Positions 37,817-46,801 are shown, counted from the stretch's first letter. The stretch: DNA of 64,000 nt from Sporosarcina sp. BI001-red (GCF_003384035.1 NZ_QQAK01000001.1:1-64000), one strand, 5' to 3'. Numbers and translations are program-made. The notes: a model not told the origin generated them from the sequence alone.

Positions 37817-38653
37817 ATGATAGTGTTTGGTGGACTTTTATTTCTTGTCGCACTCATTGCTAGTGTTATATTTGTAATCTTAACAGTCATGTCTTTAATT
37901 AAAAAAGATGGAAAAACAAAGAAAAGGCTAATAGGCATCGCAAGTAGTTTTGTGGTATTTGTTGTTTCCTTAATCATTATTGCGACATCTGTAGAAACAG
38001 ACACAGAAAGTGCCTCTGAAGGAGAGAAAACACCTGTCAGTAAAGAAGAGAAAAAAGATGAGCCAACTGCAGAAGACTTAGCAGTGAAGAAAGATGAGAA
38101 AGAAGCTCTAGAAAGAGAAAAAGCAGAAAAAGCTGAAGCTGACAAGAAAGCCAATGCAGAAGCGATAGCAAAGAAAAAAGAGGAAGCAAAGGCTACAAAT
38201 AAAGCAAAAGCAGAAGAAGAAGCAGAAGCAGAAGCAGAAGCAGAAGCAGAAGCGAAGGCTAAAGAAGACACTACTTGGGATGATTTGAAAGAGCATGATA
38301 AAATCGTAGGCAAAAGTGATAAAGATTTCAAAAAGGTTACAAAATCTAAGCCAAGCGAAGTGAGAAATGATAAAACAGGAAATTGGCGTATTCTAAAAAT
38401 GGCGGAAAATTTAGATATCGAGGAGTATGCTCTCTCTTATGCTGAATTATACATGAAAGACAGCGAAGTGCATTACATCGTTAATTTCAACTACAATACA
38501 ACAACGTGGTTGAATAAAATGGGCGGTCTTTTATATGTAGAGGTAAGAGAGTATGTAAAAAGAGAAGAGCATGACGCCAATAACCTAGGATCGGGTATGA
38601 CTCTGAAGGGTTATACAATTTATCCAGATGGAGATATCGAAGTGACGTACTGA
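37817..38653 (+). CDS. Two-TM protein with Ala/Glu/Lys coiled coil, unknown
   Basis: 278 residues. Two N-terminal membrane segments (about 3-26 and 38-57) are followed by a long Ala-Glu-Lys-rich helix (residues ~70-150), probably a coiled coil, ending in a run of AE dipeptides coded by a hexanucleotide repeat. The C-terminal ~120-residue domain (SYAELYMKDSEVHYIVNFNY, YTIYPDGDIEVTY) looks like a small secreted alpha-beta domain of unknown role. The stop is directly followed by element B3. The ribosome-binding site (AGCAGGG) is moderate. Confidence 0.6.
   Translation: MIVFGGLLFLVALIASVIFVILTVMSLIKKDGKTKKRLIGIASSFVVFVVSLIIIATSVETDTESASEGEKTPVSKEEKKDEPTAEDLAVKKDEKEALEREKAEKAEADKKANAEAIAKKKEEAKATNKAKAEEEAEAEAEAEAEAKAKEDTTWDDLKEHDKIVGKSDKDFKKVTKSKPSEVRNDKTGNWRILKMAENLDIEEYALSYAELYMKDSEVHYIVNFNYNTTTWLNKMGGLLYVEVREYVKREEHDANNLGSGMTLKGYTIYPDGDIEVTY
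38222..38253 (+). repeat. GCAGAA hexanucleotide microsatellite
   Basis: Five perfect GCAGAA copies in frame within the coiled-coil region. Slippage would lengthen the helix by two residues per unit without changing frame. Confidence 0.85.
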
Positions 38654-38658
38654 AGTTT

Positions 38659-38731
38659 GAAATAACGTAACTGGATCACATATAATTCGGCACTGTGTCC
38701 GAATTGTGTGCGGTCCAGGTACCGATTAATG
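38659..38731. repeat. Family B element (B3) at the end of the mazF relic
   Basis: AAATAACGTAACTGGATCAC to GCGGTCCAGGTACCGATTAATG. It abuts the broken 3' end of the mazF-like sequence on the other strand. Confidence 0.85.
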
Positions 38732-38882
38732 TTTCTGATTCGTGATTGGATAAAAGACAACAAGTCCAGTAATTTTATTAAACGATTTTGGTGGCAACAG
38801 AATTCCAGTTCTTCTTCCAGCTTGCTTGTGGATTGAAACTGATGACAATGAAATCACCTCTTCCAGGAATAGGTGCAAACAT
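38732..38882 (-). pseudogene. mazF: mazF-like toxin relic, frameshifted and truncated
   Basis: The ATG overlaps the mazE stop (TAATG), the normal mazEF layout. The frame reads MFAPIPGRGDFIVISFNPQA, a MazF/PemK start. It then shifts: AGRRTGILLPPKSFNKITG and LVVFYPITNQ continue in another frame. The usual GHEQ between them is missing, consistent with an ~11-base deletion. After ITNQK the sequence ends at B3, leaving less than half of a toxin. Confidence 0.7.
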
Positions 38883-39190
38883 TATATCATTTCACGTCCT
38901 TCACTACCCAAATCGATTTCCGCATGTCGATTCTCATCCGTGATCTGTGTTAACAATTCTTCAAGCGAATAGTTCTTTTTGGGTTTCTTAGTTTTTAAAG
39001 TAATCGTATTTTCATTCCCGAAAACTTGCAATTCAAGTTCAGAACCTGGTTTAATTCCGATGCTGTCTGCAGCTTCTTTGGGAATACGGATACCTAAACT
39101 GTTTCCCCATTTTTGAGCGGTTATGGTAGATATGAAATCAAACTCTTTATATTGGATTTGGTTAGTTCGTGTATACTTGTTTTCATCCAT
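38882..39190 (-). CDS. mazE: MazE/AbrB-type antitoxin
   Basis: 102 residues. The AbrB-like DNA-binding hairpin reads AQKWGNSLGIRIPKEAADSI, near residues 28-47, followed by GIKPGSELELQ. The C-terminal toxin-binding tail is SLEELLTQITDENRHAEIDL, as in MazE/ChpS. The start at 39190 has GGAGATG upstream; the longer frame reaches into element C2 and is rejected. Its toxin partner is broken, so it survives as an orphan antitoxin or as a plain repressor of its own promoter. Confidence 0.8.
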   Translation of the reverse strand: MDENKYTRTNQIQYKEFDFISTITAQKWGNSLGIRIPKEAADSIGIKPGSELELQVFGNENTITLKTKKPKKNYSLEELLTQITDENRHAEIDLGSEGREMI

Positions 39191-39213
39191 TATATCATCT
39201 CCAATTAAATATT

Positions 39214-39281
39214 GGCTGTCAGTGCACGACACAATTTCAGAGCGGTTCTGAATAGTGTTCGATTAGTGCAGTACAGGAAGC
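39214..39281. repeat. Family C element (C2) upstream of mazE
   Basis: GGCTGTCAGTGCACGACAC, core GGTTCTGAATAGTGTTCGA, right arm GTGCAGTACAGGAAGC. Only 23 bases from the mazE start, so the mazE promoter must lie in or beyond it. Confidence 0.8.
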
Positions 39282-39413
39282 GATTCTTAACTAAATATAA
39301 CCTCCTTTACTTTGCTTATTTTAAAATCATCCTTTCTTAGTTGCCAGAACAAATAGATTGCATATGAACTTTAGGATACGTAAAGTTAGAAATATAGGAT
39401 AGGAGTAGATACC

Positions 39414-40220
39414 GTGAAGAATATCACATTAAATAATGGCGTTGCTATGCCCATCATTGGAAGTGGCACCAATACGTACGGGAAAGAAGGAAACGAGTAT
39501 GTAGGTGCTTTAAGAGGAGACACGCAAGAAGTCGACTGGGCTATTGAAAATGGGTACCGTCATTTTGACACTGCTCAAGTCTATAATAATGAAGAAGTAC
39601 TTGGAGAGGGGATTGCGAAATCTTCTCTGCCGCGTGAAGATTTCTTTATTACGACAAAGCTGAATACATTCAAAGGATTTGCTGGTGCAGACTGGGCTCA
39701 TGCTGAAATTGAAAAGAGTTTAGAGAAACTGCAAACAGATACAATCGATCTATTTCTTCTTCACAGTCCGTGGGACAATTCTGATGAAATGTTGGAAGCG
39801 TGGGGGATTTTAGAAGACTATTATAAACGTGGCGTGTTTAAGGCAATTGGCGTTTCGAACTTTAAAGAAGCTGACCTCGATGTATTTCTTGAAAATGGGA
39901 CTGTGCGACCCGCGGTAAATCAAATAAAGTCTCAAGTCGGTACTTGGAATGACGCATTAATTGCGTATAACAAAAAGAATACTATTGAAGCTGTTGCCTG
40001 GTCGCCGCTCGGTGGTATCAATGAACCAGCTAAACAGATTTTAGAAGAGATTGGTAACCAATATGGGAAAACATACGCACAAGTTGTGTTGCGTTACAAC
40101 ATTGAGCGCGATGTAATTGTTATTCCTAAGTCTCATAATAAAGAGCGCCAAGCACAAAGTTTAGCGATTTTTGACTTTGAACTTACTGCAAACGATCGTG
40201 AACGAATAAACAAATTATAA
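39414..40220 (+). CDS. Aldo/keto reductase
   Basis: 268 residues forming the AKR (beta/alpha)8 barrel. The catalytic tetrad is seen as FDTAQVYNNEE (Asp, Tyr), TTKLN (Lys) and FLLHSPW (His); GVSNF and PAVNQIK follow, and IPKSHNKERQAQSL binds NADPH. It reduces aldehydes or ketones in the cytoplasm. It starts with GTG, eight bases behind AGGAG. The C-terminus stops after RINKL, about ten residues earlier than most relatives, and a B element starts 35 bases later. Other members of the family could give the same motifs, so the substrate is open. Confidence 0.85.
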   Translation: MKNITLNNGVAMPIIGSGTNTYGKEGNEYVGALRGDTQEVDWAIENGYRHFDTAQVYNNEEVLGEGIAKSSLPREDFFITTKLNTFKGFAGADWAHAEIEKSLEKLQTDTIDLFLLHSPWDNSDEMLEAWGILEDYYKRGVFKAIGVSNFKEADLDVFLENGTVRPAVNQIKSQVGTWNDALIAYNKKNTIEAVAWSPLGGINEPAKQILEEIGNQYGKTYAQVVLRYNIERDVIVIPKSHNKERQAQSLAIFDFELTANDRERINKL

Positions 40221-40255
40221 GAGTTTCGTTAGATTTGATGAAAAACACCACAGTG

Positions 40256-40328
40256 GAAATAACGTACCTGGACCACACATGATTCTGAGTAGTGTCTAAA
40301 TCGTATATGGTCCAGGCACCGATTAGTT
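40256..40328. repeat. Family B element (B4)
   Basis: GAAATAACGTACCTGGACCA to TATATGGTCCAGGCACCGATTAG. Confidence 0.8.
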
Positions 40329-40511
40329 AGTGAAATCAAAAAGAGTCTTACTAGGAGAATTCTATGTTCCTACAACAATTTATGACTCGTCAATTTCCTA
40401 GATTAGAACTTCTAGCGTCACTTTTCTGTTCTTGACCGTTCGGTATCCGTTTTGAACTTGGAATTAGTGACGGGTCAGCTAATATCCATGGGCAACCATC
40501 CTACTAATATT
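40329..40511. other. Gap between B4 and C3
   Basis: Non-coding on both strands. It may hold gene debris like the neighbouring gaps, but nothing could be identified. Confidence 0.3.
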
Positions 40512-40614
40512 GGCTGCCTGTGCATGACACAACTCTGGAGCGATTCTGAATAGTGTTCGAGTTGTAGGGTGCACAGGCAACCCAAAATGAAAAGGCTGCC
40601 GGTGCACAGGCAGC
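40512..40614. repeat. Family C element (C3) plus a partial second copy
   Basis: The full element (40512-40583) has GGCTGCCTGTGCATGACAC and GGGTGCACAGGCAACCC arms. It is followed at 40594-40614 by a compact GGCTGCC/GGCAGC hairpin that consists only of the element's two ends. Confidence 0.8.
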
Positions 40615-40703
40615 GCTGGCTAGAGTAAAAGCTAGGCCATGGTTATACTGTTGAGCTAAGGAATGTTAAATTAAGAAAACTTCTAAAATAAGGAGGAGAT
40701 CGG

Positions 40704-40904
40704 ATGGCAAAAAAAATTCATGTTTATGACATTACCGTTTCAACCGGAGAACAGTTTAAAAATGTACGAATTGAAGGCTCAATTAGCAGAAAATATACAG
40801 GCATTGCGACAGATTTCATTCCTGTAAAGAATGAGGAAGGTCAAACGGTCGAATTAACAAAATATCAAATCGTTAAAGCCGTATTGGTGAATGTTGAAAA
40901 GTAA
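40704..40904 (+). CDS. Small conserved-looking protein, unknown
   Basis: 66 residues, soluble and beta-rich: KKIHVYDITVSTGEQFKNVR, then FIPVKNEEGQTVELTKYQIV. A perfect AGGAGGAG precedes the ATG by about six bases, which is strong support for translation. No family recognised, no signal peptide. It stands between C elements with no operon partner. Confidence 0.6.
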   Translation: MAKKIHVYDITVSTGEQFKNVRIEGSISRKYTGIATDFIPVKNEEGQTVELTKYQIVKAVLVNVEK

Positions 40905-40977
40905 AGGATACAATTGTTCGCCGGACGAATGCTTTACTAATAAAATAGTAGTGCTTCAAACCAGCAATTTAAAATGA

Positions 40978-41087
40978 GCTGCCTGTGCACGACACAACTT
41001 CAGAACGGTTCTGAATAGTGTTCAAGTTGTGCGTTACAGGCAACCGAAAATTCGTGTTCGAGTTGTGAGGTACACAACAGGCAACTC
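40978..41087. repeat. Family C element (C4) with tandem right-half copy
   Basis: GCCTGTGCACGACACAACTT to TTGTGCGTTACAGGCAACC (40978-41045). A repeat of the right half follows (TTCGTGTTCGAGTTGTGAGG, ACAGGCAAC). Confidence 0.8.
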
Positions 41088-41121
41088 AAAACCCGATAGC
41101 AGATTTGCTATCGGGTTTTTG
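41088..41121. terminator. Bidirectional terminator of the DegV gene
   Basis: AAAACCCGATAGC and GCTATCGGGTTTT form a perfect 13-base stem. Confidence 0.9.
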
Positions 41122-41148
41122 AGTGGAAATTTATGATGAAGCAGCTAC

Positions 41149-42000
41149 TTACACTTCCAGCCCTGCAATACCAAATCCTCCAGGACCGGAATGCGTCGAG
41201 ATCATCGCTCCAGCCTCAATCCACATACTATTTTCGAATCCTTGTTCCATCGCAATTTCATCGATCCGTTGTTTGATTGTCTCGCTGAGTCCAATCGAAT
41301 AAATGAAATAAATCTGCTGTCTGTCGATGTTGTATTGCTGTAGATAATCATGAAACAGACTTACAGTGACCTTCTCCATCTTACCGCGGTATTTCCTAGT
41401 CGACATAAGCTTACCGTCCACTAATTCAATACACGGCTTGATTTTCAGCAACGCGCCGCCAAGATACGCCATATTGCTGACTCGTCCGCCAGCCCGCAGA
41501 AAATCCAGGCTGCCGGGAAGGAAGGCTAGTCGTGACTTCGGAACCTTAGCCTCAATCATCTCCACCAGACGTACAGGATCGATGTCAGGCTCTTCTTCGA
41601 GCAAGGCAGCCGCATACATCACAACTGCAATCAATCCGCCCGTGACGTTCAACGCATCAAGTAAATAAATATCCTTTATATCTTCCGCAGCCGTCAACGC
41701 ATTCTGATAGGAAACAGACGCTTTTGATGTATAACCTATATGAATAATGACGCTTTGAGGAAACTCCGTCCGGATAGTTTTGAAAAACTCCTGGTACTCA
41801 TGCATATTCGTAGCAGCAGTGGAAGGGATTTTTTTCGTGCGGTTATAAAAATCAAAGATATCTGCTACAGGCAAATGACCGTCCAAATAGTCTTTGCCGT
41901 CCATGATGACGTGCATCGGTACTATATGTATATTGTGCTTCTTCGCTAGAGATTCCGGCAGATCGGCACCGCTTTCGGTTGTTAGGATGATTCTTGCCAT
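41149..42000 (-). CDS. DegV-family fatty-acid-binding protein
   Basis: 283 residues with typical DegV features: RIILTTESGADLPESLAKKH at the start, STAATNMHEYQEFF, IIHIGYTSKASVSYQNA, LPGSLDFLRAGGRVS and GGALLKIKPCIELVDGKL, and a closing HSGPGGFGI. DegV/FakB-like proteins carry a fatty acid, which FakA phosphorylates for phospholipid synthesis; FakA is not in this window. GGAGGCGA precedes the ATG. It ends at a bidirectional terminator and is monocistronic. Confidence 0.88.
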   Translation of the reverse strand: MARIILTTESGADLPESLAKKHNIHIVPMHVIMDGKDYLDGHLPVADIFDFYNRTKKIPSTAATNMHEYQEFFKTIRTEFPQSVIIHIGYTSKASVSYQNALTAAEDIKDIYLLDALNVTGGLIAVVMYAAALLEEEPDIDPVRLVEMIEAKVPKSRLAFLPGSLDFLRAGGRVSNMAYLGGALLKIKPCIELVDGKLMSTRKYRGKMEKVTVSLFHDYLQQYNIDRQQIYFIYSIGLSETIKQRIDEIAMEQGFENSMWIEAGAMISTHSGPGGFGIAGLEV

Positions 42001-42118
42001 TATGTGTCGCCTCCAGTTTGTGTTGTGTGGGTTCGTGTATGTAGTTTCACTATACAGGATATGTGGGTCGGGGATGTTTGATTAATGAAATAAATGAAGT
42101 GTGCTTAAGAGGAATAGT

Positions 42119-42191
42119 AGTTGCTTGTGTGTATGACACAACTCCTGAACGGTTCTGAATAGTGTTCGAGTTTTGCGGTACAGAGGCAACC
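42119..42191. repeat. Family C element (C5)
   Basis: TTGCTTGTGTGTATGACACA, core GGTTCTGAATAGTGTTCGAG, right arm GGTACAGAGGCAACCC. Confidence 0.8.
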
Positions 42192-42308
42192 CAAATGCAG
42201 GCACACAAATTTAGTTTGCAAGAAGAGGTAAGTGTAATGTCTAAATGCTATATTATAATTACCATAACCTTGGAAATAGATTAAAAAATCAGAAAGTAGG
42301 CGATTATT

Positions 42309-43070
42309 ATGTTTACGATCAAAAACTTTGAAGACAATGAGAATGTAAAAGTCAGGGAAGAGCTAGGCCCTTTTAAAGTAGTAGAGTTTCAAAGAGAATT
42401 AAGTATCGATCGTGCTAGTGCTCAATCGGCTTATTATGCTTCTGAAATGAATGTACGAAGAAGATAGCTAGTATGCGATGTTAGTCAGTCGAACATAACG
42501 ATTCAGGCAGGAGCCATGCAATGGATGGCAGGAGATGTGAGAGCGACCACTGGCATTAAGGGTGTAGGAGACTTTATTGGAAAAACGATTAGGGGCAAAA
42601 TGACCAAAGAATCGGGCATCAAACCTGAATACACGGGAACCGGTACACTTGTTTTGGAACCGACGTTCAAGCATATATTACTATTGGATGTTGACGAGTG
42701 GAATCAGTCACTCGTCATTGAAGATGGACTCTTTTTGGCTTGTGATTCAGGATTAAAACATAAGGCTGTGATGCGCACTAATCTTTCTTCTGCTGCATTG
42801 GGCGGGGAAGGTCTTTTCAATCTTGGACTGACCGGACAAGGAACGATTGCACTGGAATCTTCCGTATCGAGAGATGAACTTATAGAAATCGAGTTAGAAA
42901 ACGATGAGTTAAAAATCGATGGAAATATGGCGATTGCTTGGTCCGGCGGTTTAGAATTTACTGTCGAGCGTTCTGGCAAAACAATTATGGGTTCGGCGGC
43001 TTCAGGCGAAGGATTGGTAAATGTCTACCGCGGAACAGGCAAAGTATTAATGGCGCCGTTCCTTCAGTAA
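42309..43070 (+). pseudogene. AIM24-family gene with an in-frame amber codon
   Basis: One frame runs from the ATG at 42309 to 43070 but is interrupted at codon 53 (42465-42467) by TAG. The context EMNVRRR-stop-LVCDVSQSNIT shows that a single CAG (Gln) to TAG change made it, since relatives read RRRQLVCDLS. The rest is complete: AGAMQWMAGDVRATTGIKGV, EPTFKHILLLDVDEWN, SGLKHKAVMRTNLSSAALGG, GNMAIAWSGGLEFTVERSGK, GEGLVNVYRGTGKVLMAP. AIM24 proteins are ~250-residue beta-helical proteins of unclear role. Re-initiation at 42516 could still give 184 residues; otherwise it is a young pseudogene or a base-call error. Confidence 0.8.
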
Positions 43071-43083
43071 AATCGGGTGTGTG

Positions 43084-43131
43084 ATACCTGTGTGAAAAAC
43101 AAACGAACCTGTTTGTTTCTTACGCAGGTAT
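43084..43131 (+). terminator. A-like hairpin acting as terminator (A6)
   Basis: ATACCTGTGTGAAAAACAAAC pairs with GTTTGTTTCTTACGCAGGTA; the element continues into a T-rich tail. Its ends are those of family A, but the core has been replaced by extended pairing. Confidence 0.75.
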
Positions 43132-43260
43132 TTTTATTCATAAACTTCCATGGAACCTCCGTGAAAGTTGAAGCTCGCAACTTTCAAACACCCTCCCTCG
43201 TCCATACTATGCTGTCCATTACGACTAAAACTTCGCAGTCAAAAAAGCAGGAGAATCGAT

Positions 43261-45309
43261 ATGAAAAGATCCGAATATAAAGAACAACATAAAAAAACAA
43301 TGAAAAAGAACCGCAGCATGAAGAAAAAGATCATTCGTTTCGTGTGTGTCGGTGTCGTGCTTGCTGTCCTTTGTGTACTACTTGTACTGAATCTCTTCAT
43401 CACATTCAGCGATGTCAGTAAACTCGAAGAACCCGCACCGCGATCGACGGTTATTTATGATCCGAATGGAGAAGTGATCAGCACGGTGTCGAATTCGAAA
43501 ATTGAGGGTGTATCGATCGACCAGATTCCGAAAACGCTGATTGAAGCTGTTATTTCCGTGGAAGATCAACGGTTCTACAAACATCACGGTATTAATTATT
43601 TGAGGATGGGGCGCGCGTTACTGGAGAATGCGTCCAAAGGAAAAATTGTATCGGGAGGCAGTACGATTACGCAGCAGCTTGCGAAAAATGTGTTTTTGAC
43701 GCAGGAGCGTACGTACTCTCGTAAGTTCAAGGAGCTGATCCTCGCAAAGAAGATTGAACGGGTGTATTCGAAAGAGGAGATCATGGAACGGTACTTGAAC
43801 CAAATCTATTTCGGGGATGGGGCATGGGGTGTCCAACGTGCGGCACAGACTTATTTCGGTAAAGATGTCAGCGATTTGACGTTAAGCGAATCTGCGACAC
43901 TCGCAGGGATCATTAAAGCTCCTTCGAATTTATCGCCTAAGAAAAATATGGAAAAGTCGGTGAAGCGGCGCAATTTAGTGTTGTCGCTGATGTTGCGTGA
44001 ACAGTATGTTAGTCAGGAAGAATATGATGAAGCGATTGGACAGAAGCTGGAACTGGCCGATTCGACAGTGCCGCATGATGAAGAGAACTATCCGTATTAT
44101 ATCGATCGTGTAATAGACGAAGCGGTGAATACGTACCAGTTGACGAAGGATCAAGTACTGTCCGGTGGATTGCATATTACAACTGAAATCAATCCGGTCG
44201 TTCAGAATGCGCTCGAAGACGTGTATGCAGACAACAGCAATTTCCCAAAGAGCACCCCGGATCAGCTTTTACAGAGTGCCTCTGTTTTCGTAAATCCTAA
44301 AACGGGCGGAATCCTCGCGTTAGTCGGTGGGCGAGGAGAGTATACGCAAGGACGCTTCAACAATGCGACCGATCTCATCCGGCAGCCTGGATCTGCGCTA
44401 AAGCCGCTTGCCGTTTATACTCCGGCACTTGAGAACGGGTACCATATGTCAGATTTGCTTATGGATGAACCGATCGATGTGGGTGGATACTCTCCGAAAA
44501 ACATAGATCAGCACTATAGAGGGGAAGTGACGATGTACGAGGCGCTTGCGCAATCGTATAATGTTCCTCCCGTCTGGTTGTTGAATCAGATTGGCGTGCA
44601 AGAAGGCGTGGATTCGGTGGAACGGTTTGGGATTCCATTGACAAAAAACGACCGTACGCTTGGATTGGCACTTGGAGGTCTGGACAAAGGAACCTCTCCC
44701 TTACGGATGGCGCAAGCGTTTTCCGCGTTTGCGAATGATGGCGTGATGGAGGAAGCTCATGCGATTACAGAAATTAAAGATTCGGAAGGAAAAGTGCTCG
44801 GGAAGTGGCAGGGAGAGTCCGTGCAGGTGACGGATGCGGAAGTTGCCGAGCAAATGACTCATATGCTGCAAGGCGTTGTAGAGGAAGGAACTGGGAAAAA
44901 GGCACAGATTTCCGGTATGGACGTAGCGGGGAAAACGGGCACCACACAGCTCCCGTTTGAAGGAGTGGACGGTTCCAAAGATCACTGGTTCGTCGGCTAT
45001 ACTCCTGACATCGCCGGTGCGGTCTGGCTCGGATATGATCATACAGACGCCGACCATTATTTAACCTCTACCAGTAGTTTTACCGCACCGCCCATTTTCG
45101 CGAAGGTTGTTTCACAATCAGCCAGTGAATTATCTACGAAGGACTTTGACTTGTCGTTAATTAAAGATGAACTAAAAGAGCTGGAGAAGCAGAAGAAAAA
45201 GACGAAGAAAGAAAGAGGAAAGAAAGAGAAGAAAAAAGAAAAGGACGAGAAGCGAAAAGACTTTTGGGAGAGTATCGAAGAGTGGGGACAGAAGTGGTTT
45301 AACGATTAA
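43261..45309 (+). CDS. Class A penicillin-binding protein (transglycosylase/transpeptidase)
   Basis: 682 residues. Cytoplasmic basic tail, one TM anchor (~22-46), then GT51 glycosyltransferase with [10 protein letters not shown] and [12 protein letters not shown]. The transpeptidase domain has SALK (active serine, [12 protein letters not shown]), SYN and KTGTT. It polymerises and cross-links peptidoglycan outside the membrane. The C-terminus ends in an extremely Lys/Glu-rich stretch ([20 protein letters not shown]) that may bind wall or partner proteins. The ATG at 43261 with GCAGGAGA upstream is preferred to a start 31 codons earlier. Size is like PbpF/PbpG of B. subtilis, whose roles are in spores. 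Confidence 0.9.
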   Translation: MKRSEYKEQHKKTMKKNRSMKKKIIRFVCVGVVLAVLCVLLVLNLFITFSDVSKLEEPAPRSTVIYDPNGEVISTVSNSKIEGVSIDQIPKTLIEAVISVEDQRFYKHHGINYLRMGRALLENASKGKIVSGGSTITQQLAKNVFLTQERTYSRKFKELILAKKIERVYSKEEIMERYLNQIYFGDGAWGVQRAAQTYFGKDVSDLTLSESATLAGIIKAPSNLSPKKNMEKSVKRRNLVLSLMLREQYVSQEEYDEAIGQKLELADSTVPHDEENYPYYIDRVIDEAVNTYQLTKDQVLSGGLHITTEINPVVQNALEDVYADNSNFPKSTPDQLLQSASVFVNPKTGGILALVGGRGEYTQGRFNNATDLIRQPGSALKPLAVYTPALENGYHMSDLLMDEPIDVGGYSPKNIDQHYRGEVTMYEALAQSYNVPPVWLLNQIGVQEGVDSVERFGIPLTKNDRTLGLALGGLDKGTSPLRMAQAFSAFANDGVMEEAHAITEIKDSEGKVLGKWQGESVQVTDAEVAEQMTHMLQGVVEEGTGKKAQISGMDVAGKTGTTQLPFEGVDGSKDHWFVGYTPDIAGAVWLGYDHTDADHYLTSTSSFTAPPIFAKVVSQSASELSTKDFDLSLIKDELKELEKQKKKTKKERGKKEKKKEKDEKRKDFWESIEEWGQKWFND

Positions 45310-45321
45310 AAAGTGGTACTT

Positions 45322-45391
45322 AGTAACGTACCTGGACCACGTACAATTCGGAATAGTGTCTGAATTGTATGCGGTCCAGGTACCGATTAGT
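45322..45391. repeat. Family B element (B5)
   Basis: AGTAACGTACCTGGACCACG to GCGGTCCAGGTACCGATTAGT, starting 13 bases behind the penicillin-binding-protein stop. Confidence 0.85.
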
Positions 45392-45528
45392 CATAAAAAA
45401 TGATAACTGTTGAGTTCTGTTACGACTTAATGCATTTCGTGTAGCGATGTGGGATTCAGGGTATAGATAACTTGAAGCATATTGAAGGAATCATATGAGA
45501 GTAATTACGAGAAGGAGTGTGTATTGAT

Positions 45529-46461
45529 ATGAAAGCAATTGTAATTGAACAATATGGCGGCTCGGATCAGTTAGTCGAGAAAGACCTCCCAAAACCAGAT
45601 ATAAAAGATGATCAAGTGTTAATTGAAATGCATGCGACGTCCATTAATCCGATTGATTGGAAAGTAAGAGAAGGCTATATGAAAGACGGGATGCCGTTTG
45701 AATTTCCGTTAATTTTAGGATGGGATGCAGCAGGAGTGGTCAGTGAAGTAGGAAGTAAGGTGACTACATTCAAAAAGGGAGATCAGGTATTTGCACGTCC
45801 TGCCATGGAAAATGGCACATACAGCGAGTATGTCGCTGTCGATGAAGACTTAGTCGCGTTAAAGCCAGATCACCTGAGCTTTGAAGAAGCAGCTTCTGTA
45901 CCGCTTGCAGGTTTGACGGCTTGGCAGTGTCTGGTAGACTTCGGACAAGTTAAAAAAGGAGATCGAGTGCTGATTCATGCAGGTTCTGGCGGTGTGGGGA
46001 GCTTTGCTATTCAGATTGCTAAAAGTTTCGGAGCGCACGTTTTGTCTACAGCGAGTGGTAAAAATGAAGCCTTTTTGAAAGAGCTCGGGGTTGATGAATT
46101 CATTGATTATAAAACAACTGATTTTACAGATGTTGCAAAGGACGTCGATTTGGTTGTGGACACAATGGGCGGTGACATTTTAGAGAAGAGTTTTGACGTA
46201 GTGAAAAAAGGTGGCCGTCTCGTCTCCATCGCGGGTCAGCCAGATGCTGAAAAAGCGAAAGACAAAGGAATCACTGCGGAATCTCTATGGCTGAATCCGA
46301 ATGGAAAACAACTCGCAGAACTTGGTGAACTGATGGAAGAGGGAAAAGTAAAAGCACATATTGGTCATACGTTTCCGTTGACAGAAAAGGGACTGCGGGA
46401 AGCGCATGATTTAAGTGCAACGCATCATGCCAAGGGGAAGATTGTGATTAAAATTCAATAA
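45529..46461 (+). CDS. NADP-dependent quinone-type MDR oxidoreductase
   Basis: 310 residues of the zinc-independent medium-chain dehydrogenase group. MHATSINPIDWKVREGYM and LGWDAAGVVSEVGSKV form the catalytic domain, and GDRVLIHAGSGGVGSFAIQI is the nucleotide-binding loop (GSGGVG). The end ATHHAKGKIVIKI is typical. It reduces quinones or enones with NADPH. The ATG at 45529 starts homologous MKAIVIEQYGG; AAGGAG is 11 bases away, a rather long spacing, and a GTG four codons earlier overlaps that site. Confidence 0.85.
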   Translation: MKAIVIEQYGGSDQLVEKDLPKPDIKDDQVLIEMHATSINPIDWKVREGYMKDGMPFEFPLILGWDAAGVVSEVGSKVTTFKKGDQVFARPAMENGTYSEYVAVDEDLVALKPDHLSFEEAASVPLAGLTAWQCLVDFGQVKKGDRVLIHAGSGGVGSFAIQIAKSFGAHVLSTASGKNEAFLKELGVDEFIDYKTTDFTDVAKDVDLVVDTMGGDILEKSFDVVKKGGRLVSIAGQPDAEKAKDKGITAESLWLNPNGKQLAELGELMEEGKVKAHIGHTFPLTEKGLREAHDLSATHHAKGKIVIKIQ

Positions 46462-46501
46462 GATTCCCTGCTGGAGTCTTTAACCGTTCAATTGTGCTGT
46501 C

Positions 46502-46540
46502 GGCCTTCTTTAGATACTGCTATCTGAAGAAGGCTTTTTT
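46502..46540 (+). terminator. Terminator of the MDR gene
   Basis: GCCTTCTTTAGATA and TATCTGAAGAAGGC pair almost fully, followed by T6. Confidence 0.85.
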
Positions 46541-46628
46541 CACGCAGACATTTAGTCTTATCGACAATCGCAAGCGGTTAAGCATATCCTTAAACTGCCT
46601 CCATACTCAGTGACGAATAATAGAATCG

Positions 46629-46669
46629 AAAAGACTGCCTCTGATGTATCAATAGAGGTGGTCTTTTTT
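46629..46669 (+). terminator. Second, tandem terminator
   Basis: AAAAGAC and CCTCT pair with AGAGG and GTCTTTTTT around a long loop. It lies 90 bases behind the first and insulates the transporter operon. Confidence 0.7.
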
Positions 46670-46795
46670 GTGTTTGCAAGATTGATGTGCAAAGTGAAGA
46701 ATCCCTTTTAACTTTGTCAGTACCTATTAGAAACGTTTACTGAACGCAAAGAAAATCGTCTGAAATAAAAGCTATGTATTTGAAATTCTATAGTC

Positions 46796-46801
46796 TATAA
46801 T
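46796..46801 (+). promoter_or_regulatory. Candidate -10 of the ECF transporter operon
   Basis: A perfect TATAAT, 88 bases before the start codon, with no good -35. The leader was searched by eye for TPP, FMN and cobalamin riboswitch cores, and none was found. Confidence 0.4.

Noticed and set aside
37651-38331. Minus-strand Ser/Ala/Phe-rich frame opposite the coiled-coil gene
   Set aside because: Antisense shadow of the GCAGAA and lysine/glutamate-rich coding region; it also crosses an A element.
36331-45391. B elements as integron attC sites
   Set aside because: They are imperfect palindromes near cassettes, but the R/L box layout with GTTRRRY and its complement is absent, and no tyrosine integrase is in the window.
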